Positions 25,690 to 35,316 of a stretch of 64,000 nucleotides of DNA are shown here, one piece after another (within the stretch, counting starts at the first letter, position 1; the number at the start of each line of letters is the position of its first letter). The stretch spans positions 992,001 to 1,056,000 of the forward strand of contig NZ_CP102099.1 in assembly GCF_024582815.1 (NCBI RefSeq). The letters run 5' to 3'. The notes under the pieces were generated by a model. It had not been told where the DNA came from. It did no database searches and was given only the letters and a program-made list of their open reading frames with translations. The translations under genes were made by a program, and so were the position numbers. This stretch comes from Acinetobacter colistiniresistens. GTDB taxonomy: Bacteria > Pseudomonadota > Gammaproteobacteria > Pseudomonadales > Moraxellaceae.

Positions 25690-26083
25690 TGCTCACACCC
25701 CTTTATGACTTTGAGTCTACAAGACTAACCAAACTACTATAGTATTGCTTTAATAATACGATTCAAACATAAATCTTAATAAAAAGTAGAACCAAGTCAC
25801 ACTTTTTACAAAAATATAAAAATTGACACATTCTATTCGATATTTATAGCAAATCGCCTACTTTCTATACAAGTGTAATTTAGCAAGTAAATGTGTAGAA
25901 AAAGTGGAGGATGATAATTTTTCTCATTTTAGCTGGAAAATAAAGATACCTAGATCAAATATACCGTTCTTATCATATCTAAAAACAGAATAGCAATTGA
26001 TTTATTTGTATAAACATATGATTGTAAAATATTTTTAAATAAATATAGTGAACACAAACGGGGTGATAGGAGCGAAGAATAAA
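25690..26083. other. A+T-rich regulatory region upstream of sbp
   Basis: Nearly 400 A+T-rich bases between divergent genes. It should hold the promoters of the small secreted protein and of the sulfate-binding protein, and a CysB site would be expected for the latter. No consensus element could be placed with confidence, and no open frame is convincing. Confidence 0.4.
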
Positions 26084-27079
26084 ATGAAAACAGTTATTGC
26101 AGCAGCGTTATTGGCTTTGGGTCTGAATGGCGCTGCGCAAGCAGCAACCACTTTTTTAAACGTGTCTTACGATCCTACACGTGAATTTTATCAAGAATAT
26201 AATCAGGCATTTGGCCAATATTGGAAGAAAAGAACCGGGCAGGATGTGGATTTTAAACAGTCCCATGGTGGGTCTGGCAAGCAGGCACGTTCAGTAATTG
26301 ATGGTCTGCAAGCGGATGTGGTGACCTTGGCGCTAGCCAATGATATTGATGAAATTGCCAATGCAGGTCTAATCCGTAAAGACTGGCAAAAACAATTTAA
26401 AGACAATTCAGCTCCTTACACTTCAACGGTTGTATTTTTGGTACGCAAAGGCAATCCCAAAAATATCCGTGATTGGAACGATTTGACCAAGTCTGGAGTG
26501 GAAATCATTACCCCGAATCCGAAAACAGGGGGGGCGCCTCGCTGGATTTATCTGGCAGCTTGGGGATATGCACTGAAGCAGCCAGGCGGAAATGATGCCA
26601 AAGCGCGTGAACTGGTAAAAAAACTCTATCAGAATGTCAAAGTTCTCGACTCGGGTGCACGCGGCTCCTTAACCACGTTTGCTGAGCGCGGTATTGGTGA
26701 TGTGCTATTGTCTTGGGAAAATGAAGCATTATTGGCGACCCAAGGTTTGGGCAAGGATAAATTTGAAATTGTATATCCATCCATTTCCATTCTGGCAGAG
26801 CCTTCAGTGGCAATCGTGGATAAAACCGTCGATAAAAATGGTAACCGTCAATTAGCACGAGGTTATTTGAACTTCCTTTATTCACCTTTGGGGCAAGATC
26901 TGGCTGCAAAATATTATTTCCGCCCACGTAATCCTCAAGTGGCTGCCAAATATGCACAACAATTCCCGAAGATCAAACTTTTCAAAATTAATGACGTGTT
27001 TGGTGGATGGGCAAAAGCGCAGAAAACCCATTTTGTAAACGGAGCAATCTTCGATCAAATTTATGCAGAAAAACCATAG
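26084..27079 (+). CDS. sbp: Periplasmic sulfate-binding protein
   Basis: A 331-residue ABC-transporter substrate-binding protein. The signal peptide is [20 protein letters not shown]. The mature N-terminus [19 protein letters not shown] and the motifs [42 protein letters not shown] and [27 protein letters not shown] are those of Sbp/CysP sulfate and thiosulfate binders. I chose ATG 26084, since it gives a normal signal peptide; AGGAG lies 11 bases upstream. A GTG at 26048 is also in frame. No cysT/W/A genes are nearby, so the membrane components must be encoded elsewhere. Confidence 0.9.
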   Translation: MKTVIAAALLALGLNGAAQAATTFLNVSYDPTREFYQEYNQAFGQYWKKRTGQDVDFKQSHGGSGKQARSVIDGLQADVVTLALANDIDEIANAGLIRKDWQKQFKDNSAPYTSTVVFLVRKGNPKNIRDWNDLTKSGVEIITPNPKTGGAPRWIYLAAWGYALKQPGGNDAKARELVKKLYQNVKVLDSGARGSLTTFAERGIGDVLLSWENEALLATQGLGKDKFEIVYPSISILAEPSVAIVDKTVDKNGNRQLARGYLNFLYSPLGQDLAAKYYFRPRNPQVAAKYAQQFPKIKLFKINDVFGGWAKAQKTHFVNGAIFDQIYAEKP

Positions 27080-27111
27080 GTCAGACTGCTATTTTGTGTG
27101 TGTCTTAATTT

Positions 27112-27144
27112 AAAAAAGCAAATACAGGCAGTATTTGCTTTTTT
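27112..27144. terminator. Rho-independent terminator after sbp
   Basis: Arms 27112-27125 and 27131-27144 (GCAAATAC/GTATTTGC plus A- and T-runs) around a 5-base loop, followed by ATTG. It separates sbp from the division cluster. Confidence 0.9.
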
Positions 27145-27212
27145 ATTGACTGAAAAATGATAAGAAAACGGTTTTATCTATGAAAAGTTAAGAATTCTCT
27201 ACAAAAAGTCGT

Positions 27213-27241
27213 TTGGTACTGGCATAAAACAAGGTGATAAT
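27213..27241 (+). promoter_or_regulatory. Candidate sigma-70 promoter of the rsmH-mraY operon
   Basis: TTGGTA at 27213-27218 and GATAAT at 27236-27241 with an exact 17-base spacer, placing the start of transcription near 27248 and a short leader before rsmH. It lies after the sbp terminator and is the only good match seen in this gap. Confidence 0.6.
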
Positions 27242-27276
27242 GTGCAGTTACATTTTTAGCTGTTGATTCATTTCTT

Positions 27277-28197
27277 ATGTCGCATATTTCTGTCTTACTT
27301 CATGAAACCGTTGATGGCGTATTGGCAGGCCGCGATACTGGTATTTTCGTTGATGCAACCTTTGGACGGGGGGGGCATACCAAGCTATTACTGTCAAAAC
27401 TAGATGCCAATGCACGCGTCTATGCTTTTGATAAAGATCCACAAGCCCTTGAGGTTGCAGCACAATTAGAACAAGAAGATCCGCGCTTTAAAATTATTCA
27501 TGCCAGTTTTGCTGATATTCAAGCGCAGCTCGCTCATATCGGGATTACCGAAGTTGACGGGATTATGGCGGACCTTGGGGTTTCATCGCCACAGCTGGAT
27601 CAAGCAGAACGTGGTTTTAGCTTTATGCAAAATGGGCCACTGGATATGCGTATGGACAATTCACAGGGTCCAACCGCAGCAGAATGGTTACTTGAAATTG
27701 AAGAAGAAAAACTCGCAAACATTATTTACCAATATGGTGAAGAACGTTATAGCCGCCGTATCGCCAAAGCGATTAAACTGGCGGGTGAAATGAGCACTAC
27801 CGCACAACTGGCAGAAGTGGTTAAAACAGCACATCCAAAGTGGGAAAAGCATAAACACCCTGCAACGCGGACTTTCCAGGCGATTCGTATTGCAATTAAC
27901 AAAGAACTTGATGATATCGAGAGCTTTTTGCCGCAAGCTGTAAGCTTGTTAAAAGCAACAGGGCAGTTGGCAGTGATTAGCTTTCACTCTTTGGAAGATC
28001 GTTTAATCAAGCAGTTTATTCAAAAAGAATCGAGCTTACCTGAAGATTCGGGTTGGGGCATGCCTCAAGCACAGGTGGATACTCGACGTTTAAAGAAAGT
28101 TTCTCGTATTCGTGCGAGTGAAGCAGAAGTGAAAGCAAATCCTCGTTCGCGTAGTGCATGGCTACGTGTTGCAGAGCGCTTAGGGCAAAAAGGCTGA
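27277..28197 (+). CDS. rsmH: 16S rRNA (cytosine-1402-N4)-methyltransferase
   Basis: A 306-residue SAM-dependent methyltransferase (formerly MraW) acting on C1402 of 16S rRNA. Motifs: VDATFGRGGHTKLLLSKL (SAM-binding loop), GIMADLGVSSPQLDQAERGFSF and GPLDMRMDNSQGPTAAEWL, all diagnostic. It is the first gene of the division/cell-wall cluster; the usual mraZ is absent upstream. No clear Shine-Dalgarno sequence precedes the ATG, which follows a T-rich stretch, so initiation may be weak. Its stop is separated by only two bases from ftsL. Confidence 0.95.
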   Translation: MSHISVLLHETVDGVLAGRDTGIFVDATFGRGGHTKLLLSKLDANARVYAFDKDPQALEVAAQLEQEDPRFKIIHASFADIQAQLAHIGITEVDGIMADLGVSSPQLDQAERGFSFMQNGPLDMRMDNSQGPTAAEWLLEIEEEKLANIIYQYGEERYSRRIAKAIKLAGEMSTTAQLAEVVKTAHPKWEKHKHPATRTFQAIRIAINKELDDIESFLPQAVSLLKATGQLAVISFHSLEDRLIKQFIQKESSLPEDSGWGMPQAQVDTRRLKKVSRIRASEAEVKANPRSRSAWLRVAERLGQKG

Positions 28198-28199
28198 GA

Positions 28200-28538
28200 A
28201 TGAACAACAACAATGACGAAGACCTTATATCAAGCAGCAGAAAGGGACTGAAAAAGGTTGCTGTTTATGCTGTACTCGTTGCATTGGTATTTATCAGTGC
28301 GATGATGGTGGTGTTTCAAGTGTTTGAATATCGGCATGATTATCGTGACTTGAGTGCCTATATGCGTGAAAGAGATGATTTAAACGCTGAATGGGGGCGT
28401 TTGCTGATTGAGCAACAGACCTTCGGGGCAACTGCCCAGATCGGTTCACGTGCAGTGACGCAACTCCGTATGTTTTCACCACCAGCGACGCAGACGGTCG
28501 TGATTTCTTTACCTATGACTTCAAAGCAAGATAAATAA
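28200..28538 (+). CDS. ftsL: Cell-division protein FtsL
   Basis: A 112-residue bitopic membrane protein of the divisome. It has a short cytoplasmic N-terminus (MNNNNDEDLISSSRKGLKK), one transmembrane helix (VAVYAVLVALVFISAMMVVFQVF) and a periplasmic coiled coil (YRDLSAYMRERDDLNAEWGRLLIEQQTF), the classic FtsL plan. It forms a complex with FtsB and FtsQ and activates FtsWI. Sequence similarity within the family is low, so position between rsmH and ftsI is important evidence. ATG 28200 is chosen because it gives normal topology; the frame is open 14 codons further upstream inside rsmH. Confidence 0.88.
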   Translation: MNNNNDEDLISSSRKGLKKVAVYAVLVALVFISAMMVVFQVFEYRHDYRDLSAYMRERDDLNAEWGRLLIEQQTFGATAQIGSRAVTQLRMFSPPATQTVVISLPMTSKQDK

Positions 28539-28548
28539 GGCATGCTGT

Positions 28549-30378
28549 ATGGCAGATAAGCGAAGTAAACCAATACGAAAAAAACAGCAGTCCATTTCTG
28601 AAAGACCGACCCTTGCTTTGGATATGTGGCGATTTTACTTGCTTTGGGGTGCAGTGCTGCTGTGCTTTGTGGTACTGGTTGCGCGTGCATTCTATGTGCA
28701 AGTGGTGAATAAAGACTTTCTGCAAAATAAAGCCAATGCCAATATTTTACGTACCGAACGCTTAGAAGCGATGCGTGGTGTGATCAGTGACCGTCATGGT
28801 GTTCCTTTGGCGATTAGCACGCCAATCATGAAAATTGTGATTGATCCAAGAGACTATTGGGAAACTAAGCAGCAATTTGATGAAATTACTGCTGAGCTAA
28901 AAAAAGATCCACATAACCGTAAATTAAAACGTCAATTGCCCGATAAAAATTTAAATCTGGATGAGTTGGCGGATGCTGTTGGTGTTGACCGTGCGGATTT
29001 GAAAAAGCAAATGCAGGCACGTCCACGCTCACGTTATTTGGTGCTACAAAAAGAAATTCCACCGCAGCAAGCGGATTTAATTACCAAGCGTAATTTCCAA
29101 GGGGTATATGCCGAGAAAAGTTATAAGCGCTATTACCCGCAACCACAACCGAATGCACAGATTATTGGGTTGACCAATAGTGAAGGGGTGGGAATTGAAG
29201 GCTTGGAAATGCAACTGAATAAACAGTTGTCTGGAGTTGATGGCGAGCAGAAAATCATTCGTGATAAAAAAGGCAACCGCCTTAAAGTCTCAGAAGTAAT
29301 TAAAGAAGTAGAATCAGGCGAAAATGTTACCCTGAGCATCGATTCACGTCTGCAATATATCATGTATCGTGAATTGACTGCAGCAGGTGTCGCCAATAAT
29401 GCACGTTCGGCGACTGCGATTGCGGTTGATGTGAAAACGGGTGAGATTTTGGCAATGACCAGTTGGCCATCGTACAACCCGAACGACAAAAATGGTCTCA
29501 ATAATAAAGACGCCATGCGTAACCGTGGTGCGATTGACATGTTTGAACCAGGTTCGACCATGAAGCCATTTACAGTCGCAGCAGCGTTGGAAAGTGGTAA
29601 ATATACGCCGAACACTATTGTTAATACTTCACCCGGCTCAATGCGTTTAGGCTGGCATACCATCCGTGATACACATAACTATGGTGCATTAACGGTTTCA
29701 GGGGTAATCATTAAATCTTCGAACGTAGGCTCGGCTAAAATTGCGCTATCTCTGCCCAAAGACACGGTGCCGTCCTTCTTTAGACGTGCAGGCTTTGGTC
29801 AACGTTCGGCGGTCAAATTCCCGGGTGAAAGTGCAGGTTTATTGTACTCGGGTGACAAGCTGAATCCTTCTCAATTGGGTACGATGGCCTATGGCTATGG
29901 TTTGAATGCGACTATTTTGCAGGTTGCACAAGGCTATGCCATGCTGGCCAATCATGGTGTGCAAATGCCATTGAGTCTGCGTAAATTAGATAAAGCCCCT
30001 GAGGGCAAGCAGGTTCTTGCACCTAAAATAGCGGATCAAGTCTTAACGATGCTTGAGCAAGTGACTATGCCAGGCGGAACCGCAAAGCAAGCAGTGATTC
30101 CAGGTTATCGTGTCGGGGGTAAAACAGGAACTGCACATAAATTGCGTGCAGACCGTAAAGGGTATTCAAACAATGAATATCGTGCTTTGTTTGCTGGGGT
30201 TGCCCCGATCAGTGATCCGCGTCTGGCCATGATTGTAGTGGTGGAAAATCCGCAAGGACGTTATTACGGTGGTCTTGTTGCTGCTCCAGTCTTTGCAAGA
30301 ATCATGCAAGAATCATTGCGTCTGCTGAATGTGCCTTTAGATAAGCCACTTGATACTTCTATAAAATCCAATCCGTAG
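28549..30378 (+). CDS. ftsI: Septal transpeptidase PBP3
   Basis: A 609-residue class B penicillin-binding protein that cross-links septal peptidoglycan. A single N-terminal membrane anchor lies at about 31-49 (LLWGAVLLCFVVLVARAFY). The penicillin-binding motifs are S336-T-M-K339 (active-site serine), S390-S-N392 and K525-T-G-T528. The N-terminal pedestal domain includes RGVISDRHGVPLA. It is the target of several beta-lactams; I did not assess resistance substitutions. It follows ftsL by 10 bases and precedes murE by 7, consistent with one operon. Confidence 0.96.
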   Translation: MADKRSKPIRKKQQSISERPTLALDMWRFYLLWGAVLLCFVVLVARAFYVQVVNKDFLQNKANANILRTERLEAMRGVISDRHGVPLAISTPIMKIVIDPRDYWETKQQFDEITAELKKDPHNRKLKRQLPDKNLNLDELADAVGVDRADLKKQMQARPRSRYLVLQKEIPPQQADLITKRNFQGVYAEKSYKRYYPQPQPNAQIIGLTNSEGVGIEGLEMQLNKQLSGVDGEQKIIRDKKGNRLKVSEVIKEVESGENVTLSIDSRLQYIMYRELTAAGVANNARSATAIAVDVKTGEILAMTSWPSYNPNDKNGLNNKDAMRNRGAIDMFEPGSTMKPFTVAAALESGKYTPNTIVNTSPGSMRLGWHTIRDTHNYGALTVSGVIIKSSNVGSAKIALSLPKDTVPSFFRRAGFGQRSAVKFPGESAGLLYSGDKLNPSQLGTMAYGYGLNATILQVAQGYAMLANHGVQMPLSLRKLDKAPEGKQVLAPKIADQVLTMLEQVTMPGGTAKQAVIPGYRVGGKTGTAHKLRADRKGYSNNEYRALFAGVAPISDPRLAMIVVVENPQGRYYGGLVAAPVFARIMQESLRLLNVPLDKPLDTSIKSNP

Positions 30379-30385
30379 GTAGATT

Positions 30386-31885
30386 ATGTCGATTAGTTTT
30401 CAACAGATACATCCGATCAATATCGATGCGGCTTGGTATACGCAACCTTTTACAGGGTTTTGTCTGGATAGTCGCAAAGTCAGCACAGGGCAAATTTTTA
30501 TTGCCCTAAGTAGTTATAGCCAACCTGAAAAAACTCGTCAGTTTGCACAAAATGCCTTAAATGCAGGTGCATTGGCGATTATTAGTGAAGTTGAATTGGG
30601 GCTAGATAGGGAATGGGTCTGTTCAGATGTTCGTTATCGAATGGGTGAATGGCAAAAGCAATATTTGCAAGCGCTTGATCCTGTCGTGCCATTGCGAGGC
30701 ATTGCAGTGACAGGAACCAATGGTAAAACCACCATTTCTCGTTTAATTGCGGAATTGGTCAGCTCACAAGGGCAAGGTTGCGCTGTAATGGGAACAACGG
30801 GCAATGGTATTTTGCCAGATTTAACCCCATCAACGCATACCACCTTGGATGCATTGCAATTGCAACAGGCACTACATGACTATGCCAAACAAGGGGCGAG
30901 TTTTGTTGCATTGGAAGCCAGCTCACATGGTTTGGAGCAAGGCCGCCTGAATGGCTGTGAACTCGAAATTGCAGTATATAGCAATTTAAGTCGCGACCAT
31001 CTGGATTATCATGGCACTTTAGACGCCTATGCTGAAGCCAAAGCTTTGTTATTCAAGTTTACGACTTTAAAAGCTGTGGTCATTAATCTGGATGATGAAC
31101 ATGGGGCTCTGATGTTGGCGGCGGCGAGAGCCAATCCAGCACAACCTAAAATTTTGACGTATTCCTTAACGCAAGCGACAGCGGATTATCATATTGCGGA
31201 CTTACAGTATCGTCTGAGTGGAGCAAGTTTTAGCCTGATCAGCCCAAGCGGTTCGTATGTAGTACAAAGTCCATTACTTGGACAGTTTAATGTTGAGAAC
31301 TTACTGGCAAGTTTGATTGCGGCTGAGTATGCAGGTTTTGCCTTGGCTGATCTGATTCAGTTTGTGCCTCAGCTTAAAGGTGCTCCAGGCCGCATGCAGG
31401 TGATCCAAGATACATCGCGTTTGTTTGTAGTGGATTATGCACACACCCCAGATGCCTTGATCCAAGTGCTGACCACGCTAAAGCGCCACGTTACGGGTCA
31501 GCTTTGGGCTGTCTTTGGTTGTGGTGGTGATCGTGATCGGGGTAAACGTCCTTTGATGACGCAGGCTGCGCTTGATCATGCCAATCCTGTGATTCTCACA
31601 TCAGACAATCCACGAACTGAAAATCCTGAACAGATTTTTGCAGATATGAAACAAGGCATCAACTTTGTACAACATGTGATGCATGAAATTCATGATCGTC
31701 GTGAAGCGATTAAATTTGTGGTGGCTCAGGCGCAAGCGGGAGATATTGTCGTGATTGCAGGTAAAGGGCATGAGAACTATCAAGAAATTGATGGGGTCCG
31801 TCATTGGTTTGATGATGTGGTGGAGGTGCAGTCTGCCATTGCAACACAGCTTCATGCTGTCGATTCAGCTTATTCTGCGCAATAG
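30386..31885 (+). CDS. murE: UDP-MurNAc-tripeptide synthetase (meso-diaminopimelate adding)
   Basis: A 499-residue cytoplasmic Mur ligase that adds the third stem-peptide residue with ATP. The N-terminal UDP-binding domain contains CLDSRKVSTGQIFIAL. The ATP-binding loop is VTGTNGKTTISRLIAEL, and the central domain has SSHGLEQGRLNG and NLSRDHLDYHGT. The C-terminal motif DNPRTENPEQIF is the DNPR signature that selects meso-diaminopimelate, as in Gram-negative bacteria, rather than lysine. It lies in the middle of the operon, 21 bases before murF. Confidence 0.95.
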   Translation: MSISFQQIHPINIDAAWYTQPFTGFCLDSRKVSTGQIFIALSSYSQPEKTRQFAQNALNAGALAIISEVELGLDREWVCSDVRYRMGEWQKQYLQALDPVVPLRGIAVTGTNGKTTISRLIAELVSSQGQGCAVMGTTGNGILPDLTPSTHTTLDALQLQQALHDYAKQGASFVALEASSHGLEQGRLNGCELEIAVYSNLSRDHLDYHGTLDAYAEAKALLFKFTTLKAVVINLDDEHGALMLAAARANPAQPKILTYSLTQATADYHIADLQYRLSGASFSLISPSGSYVVQSPLLGQFNVENLLASLIAAEYAGFALADLIQFVPQLKGAPGRMQVIQDTSRLFVVDYAHTPDALIQVLTTLKRHVTGQLWAVFGCGGDRDRGKRPLMTQAALDHANPVILTSDNPRTENPEQIFADMKQGINFVQHVMHEIHDRREAIKFVVAQAQAGDIVVIAGKGHENYQEIDGVRHWFDDVVEVQSAIATQLHAVDSAYSAQ

Positions 31886-31906
31886 GTTTAAAAGGTAAAA
31901 AAGCGT

Positions 31907-33304
31907 ATGCATACTTCAACCACCAGTACCGTTCCATTACAACCTTGGACAGCAGAACAATTACAGCAGGCGACTCAAGGTGAGTGGTACAAGCAAAATC
32001 TGCCTCAGGGTGAAATTAAGCGTATTTTAACCGACTCACGTCATGCAGAAGCTGGTGATGCTTTTCTTGCCTTAAAAGGTGAGCGTTTTGATGCGCATAA
32101 TTTTGTGGCGCAAGTGGCAACGCAAGGGTGTCAAATTGCGATCGTAGAGCACCCGATCGATGCAAATATTGCACAGTTAATCGTAAAAGATACCCGCTTG
32201 GCTTTGGGGCAGCTTGGTGCTTATCGCCGTCAACAGAATCCGCAACTGAAAGTGATTGCTCTGACAGGCAGTAGTGGTAAAACCACCACCAAGGAAATGC
32301 TTGGTAGCATATTATCCCGTCTGGCCCCGACCTTAATTACCCGTGGCAACCTCAATAATGATTTGGGTGTACCGATGATGCTACTTGAGTTACGTCCAGA
32401 GCATCAATATGCGGTAATGGAACTGGGTGCCAGTCATCAAGGCGAAATTGATTATACCTCGGATCTGGTTCAACCGCATGTGGCAGGTATTTTAAATATT
32501 GGCACAGCACATCTCGGTGAGTTTGGTGGTCGTGATGGCATTTGTCGTGCCAAGTCCGAGATTTATGCGCATATCTTACCGCAAGGCACTGCGATTGTTC
32601 CTGCGCAGGATGATTATGCAGCACGTATCCGTGCAAATGCGCAATCACATTCAATTTTAAGTTTTGGTCATGGAGGGGATGTTTATACAACTGAGATTCA
32701 GTTACATCCCCAATCTGCACAATTTAAACTGCATACGCCACAAGGCGTACGCGTGGTGAATTTACCTTTTGCAGGTGCCCATAATGTACAGAATGCAGCA
32801 GCAGCGACCGCATTTGCCTTGGCAATCGGCATTGCACTGGATGATATTGTGCAAGGTTTGGAACAGGCACAAGGGGCAAAAGGTCGTTTGAACTTTATTC
32901 AACACCAAAATCATCTATTTATTGATGATACTTATAATGCAAATCCAACGTCTATGCGTGCAGCGGCACAGGTTTTGCTGCAACAGCAAGGCTTAAAAGT
33001 CATGGTGATGGGAGATATCGGGGAGTTAGGTGAAAGTAGTTGGCAAGAACACCATGATCTGGGGAAAGACTTAACCGCTTTGCCTTTAGATCAATTGATT
33101 GTCGTCGGTGAGTTTGCTGCAGCTGCTGAACAGGGTTCCAGCCATGCGGAAAAGTTACATGCTTTTGCTTCTCAAGCAGATGCATTGCCGTTTTTAATTA
33201 ATTTAGTCCAAACACATCAACCCCAGTCAATGAGTTTCCTGTTCAAGGGGTCTCGTTATACCCATATGGAAACGTTGATGACTGACTTGATGGAGAAAAT
33301 TTAA
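31907..33304 (+). CDS. murF: UDP-MurNAc-tripeptide-D-Ala-D-Ala ligase
   Basis: A 465-residue Mur ligase that attaches D-Ala-D-Ala to complete the pentapeptide precursor. It has the N-terminal ILTDSRHAEAGDAFLALKGERFDAHNF motif, the P-loop LTGSSGKTTTKEMLGSIL, then NLNNDLGVPMMLL and AVMELGASHQGEI, and the C-terminal FIDDTYNANPTSMRAA, all standard for MurF. The mraY ATG follows the stop directly, with no gap, so translation of the two is probably coupled. Confidence 0.95.
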   Translation: MHTSTTSTVPLQPWTAEQLQQATQGEWYKQNLPQGEIKRILTDSRHAEAGDAFLALKGERFDAHNFVAQVATQGCQIAIVEHPIDANIAQLIVKDTRLALGQLGAYRRQQNPQLKVIALTGSSGKTTTKEMLGSILSRLAPTLITRGNLNNDLGVPMMLLELRPEHQYAVMELGASHQGEIDYTSDLVQPHVAGILNIGTAHLGEFGGRDGICRAKSEIYAHILPQGTAIVPAQDDYAARIRANAQSHSILSFGHGGDVYTTEIQLHPQSAQFKLHTPQGVRVVNLPFAGAHNVQNAAAATAFALAIGIALDDIVQGLEQAQGAKGRLNFIQHQNHLFIDDTYNANPTSMRAAAQVLLQQQGLKVMVMGDIGELGESSWQEHHDLGKDLTALPLDQLIVVGEFAAAAEQGSSHAEKLHAFASQADALPFLINLVQTHQPQSMSFLFKGSRYTHMETLMTDLMEKI

Positions 33305-34423
33305 ATGTTGTTATGGTTATTTGAGCAATTGGCGGGCTATAACAGTTCGTTTCAGGTTGTTCGTTATTTAACATTGCGCTCTTTGTTGAGTTTACTGACT
33401 GCCTTGACGATCGGGCTGGTTTTAGGGCCAGTGATGATTCGTAAATTACAAGCATTAAAATATGGTCAGGCGGTGAGCTCGTTTGCACCTGAAAACCATG
33501 CCAAGAAAATGGGGACACCAACCATGGGCGGGATTTTAATCCTGCTTTCGATTGGGATCAGTACCTTGTTGTGGGCTGATCTATCCAATCCTTATGTCTG
33601 GATTGTGCTCGGCGTGATGGTGGTATTTGGTGCAGTGGGTTGGGCGGATGACTGGATTAAAGTCCGTTATAAAGACAATGCAGGTTTGCCAGCGCGTAAG
33701 AAATTTTTCTGGACTTCAGTGGCATCTTTGGGTGCAGGCATTGCCTTATATCTAATTGCGAAACAACAAGATAGTCTTCACCATACGGCAGATATGCTGG
33801 ATCTACTGATCCCGTTCTTTAAGAATCTGTCCATTCCACTTTCGGCTGTGCCATTCGGTTTAGCTTTTATTGGCTTCACTTATCTTGTTATTAATGGTGC
33901 CTCCAATGCGGTCAACTTGACCGATGGTCTGGATGGTTTGGCGATTATGCCGATTGTGATGGTGGCAGCCGGTTTAGGGGTATTTGCTTATCTATCAGGC
34001 GATATTCGTTTTGCTGAATATCTGCATATTCCTTATGTAAAATATACCTCGGAACTGGTGGTAATCTGCTCTGCTATGGTCGGTGCTGGTTTAGCCTTCC
34101 TCTGGTACAATGCACATCCAGCCCAAGTATTTATGGGGGATGTGGGTGCATTGGCACTTGGAGCCATGCTTGGCACGATTGCGGTAATGGTTCGTCAGGA
34201 AATCGTATTTGCCATTATGGGCGGTGTTTTTGTGATGGAAGCAATTTCGGTCTTCTTGCAAATCGGTTCATTACGTATGCGTAATAAGCGCGTATTCTTG
34301 ATGGCACCTTTACACCACCACTATGAAAAGCAAGGCTGGAAAGAGACGCAAGTGGTTATCCGCTTCTGGATTATTACCATTTTCCTCGTTGTATTGGGTC
34401 TAATGACGCTAAAATTACGTTAA
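33305..34423 (+). CDS. mraY: Phospho-MurNAc-pentapeptide translocase
   Basis: A 372-residue polytopic membrane enzyme that transfers phospho-MurNAc-pentapeptide to undecaprenyl phosphate, forming lipid I. Family motifs are visible: [35 protein letters not shown] with the Asp-Asp pair, [14 protein letters not shown] with catalytic aspartates, and the late [13 protein letters not shown] histidine box. About ten helices are evident. It is the last gene of the cluster here: murD, ftsW and murG do not follow, and a terminator lies just downstream. Confidence 0.96.
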   Translation: MLLWLFEQLAGYNSSFQVVRYLTLRSLLSLLTALTIGLVLGPVMIRKLQALKYGQAVSSFAPENHAKKMGTPTMGGILILLSIGISTLLWADLSNPYVWIVLGVMVVFGAVGWADDWIKVRYKDNAGLPARKKFFWTSVASLGAGIALYLIAKQQDSLHHTADMLDLLIPFFKNLSIPLSAVPFGLAFIGFTYLVINGASNAVNLTDGLDGLAIMPIVMVAAGLGVFAYLSGDIRFAEYLHIPYVKYTSELVVICSAMVGAGLAFLWYNAHPAQVFMGDVGALALGAMLGTIAVMVRQEIVFAIMGGVFVMEAISVFLQIGSLRMRNKRVFLMAPLHHHYEKQGWKETQVVIRFWIITIFLVVLGLMTLKLR

Positions 34424-34440
34424 ACCATGATTCAAGAAAG

Positions 34441-34466
34441 AAGCTGGTGATGACCAGCTTTTTTTA
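34441..34466 (+). terminator. Terminator after mraY
   Basis: Perfect 8-base arms AAGCTGGT and ACCAGCTT around a 4-base loop, followed by a run of T. It ends the rsmH-mraY operon about 18 bases after the mraY stop. Confidence 0.88.
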
Positions 34467-34482
34467 TGTTTGGAGAAAATAG

Positions 34483-35301
34483 ATGAGTTTATTGATGTGT
34501 CCTGTTTGTCGCCAAGCCTTGAATTTGGTCGCGAATTCTTGGCAATGCGAAACAGGGCATCATTATGATGTTGCCAAACAAGGCTATGTCAATTTGCATG
34601 TAGTACAACACAAGCATAGCAAGAACCCAGGAGATACAGCTGAGTCGGTATTGGCACGCCGTGAGTTCCTGCAAGCTGGCTTTTATCAGCCGCTACAACA
34701 AGCCGTTGTTGCATTATTGCAGCAGCTCCAACCACGCGCTGTTTTAGATATTGGTTGTGGTGAGGGATATTATACCAGTGCCATGCAAGCACATACTCAG
34801 CAGTGTATAGGTGTGGATATTGCCAAAACTGCGGTACAACGCGCTGCGAAATTAAATACAAAAGTGACTTGGGTTGTGGGAACAGGGGCAACATTGCCCG
34901 TTCAGGATCACTCGATGGATCTCTGTACCAGCTTATTTAGTCCCATTCCACAAGATGAAATCGTTAGAGTCTTAGCTGATGATGGCCACCTAATCGTAGT
35001 CACACCTGCACCAAGGCATCTTTTCGATTTACGTGAAGCCCTGTTTGAACAAGTCAATTTACATGAGCCGCAGAAGTTTGTGCAGCAGTTGGAGGCTCAG
35101 TTTGAATTAAAACAGGCTCAAATTGTTGAAGCGCCAATGCAATTGGAACAACAGGCTTTAAAGAACTTAATCGCGATGACCCCTTATGCATATAAAGCGA
35201 ATCCTGAGCGACGTAAAGCACTGGAGCAAGCACAGACCTTTGAGGTGACTGCTGCTTTTCAAATTTATCTGTTTCAGAAAAAAAACAAGCCATCAATTTG
35301 A
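34483..35301 (+). CDS. rlmA: 23S rRNA (guanine-N1)-methyltransferase RlmA
   Basis: A 272-residue SAM-dependent methyltransferase for a guanine in 23S rRNA helix 35. The N-terminal zinc finger has C6, C9, C22 and H26, as in E. coli RlmA(I), followed by KQGYVNLHVVQHKHSKNPGDTAESVLARREFL, closely matching that enzyme. The SAM-binding motif is VLDIGCGEGYYTSAM. The G745-type activity is the most likely, because a Gram-negative enterobacterial-type sequence is seen rather than TlrB. GGAG precedes the ATG. The terminator hairpin downstream starts inside its last codons. Confidence 0.9.
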   Translation: MSLLMCPVCRQALNLVANSWQCETGHHYDVAKQGYVNLHVVQHKHSKNPGDTAESVLARREFLQAGFYQPLQQAVVALLQQLQPRAVLDIGCGEGYYTSAMQAHTQQCIGVDIAKTAVQRAAKLNTKVTWVVGTGATLPVQDHSMDLCTSLFSPIPQDEIVRVLADDGHLIVVTPAPRHLFDLREALFEQVNLHEPQKFVQQLEAQFELKQAQIVEAPMQLEQQALKNLIAMTPYAYKANPERRKALEQAQTFEVTAAFQIYLFQKKNKPSI

Positions 35302-35313
35302 TGGCTTGTTTTT
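35281..35313. terminator. Bidirectional terminator overlapping the rlmA stop codon
   Basis: Arms built on ACAAGCCATCA and TGATGGCTTGT with an A-run to the left and T-run to the right. The left arm lies in the last rlmA codons and the TGA stop (35299-35301) is in the right arm. It also serves mrcA, which ends at 35317 on the other strand. Confidence 0.9.
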
Positions 35314-35316
35314 TAT

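Noticed and set aside
29133..29663. A 176-codon minus-strand frame inside ftsI
   Set aside because: ftsI is unambiguous (STMK, SSN, KTGT motifs) and the antisense frame lies wholly within it, a typical by-product of codon bias.
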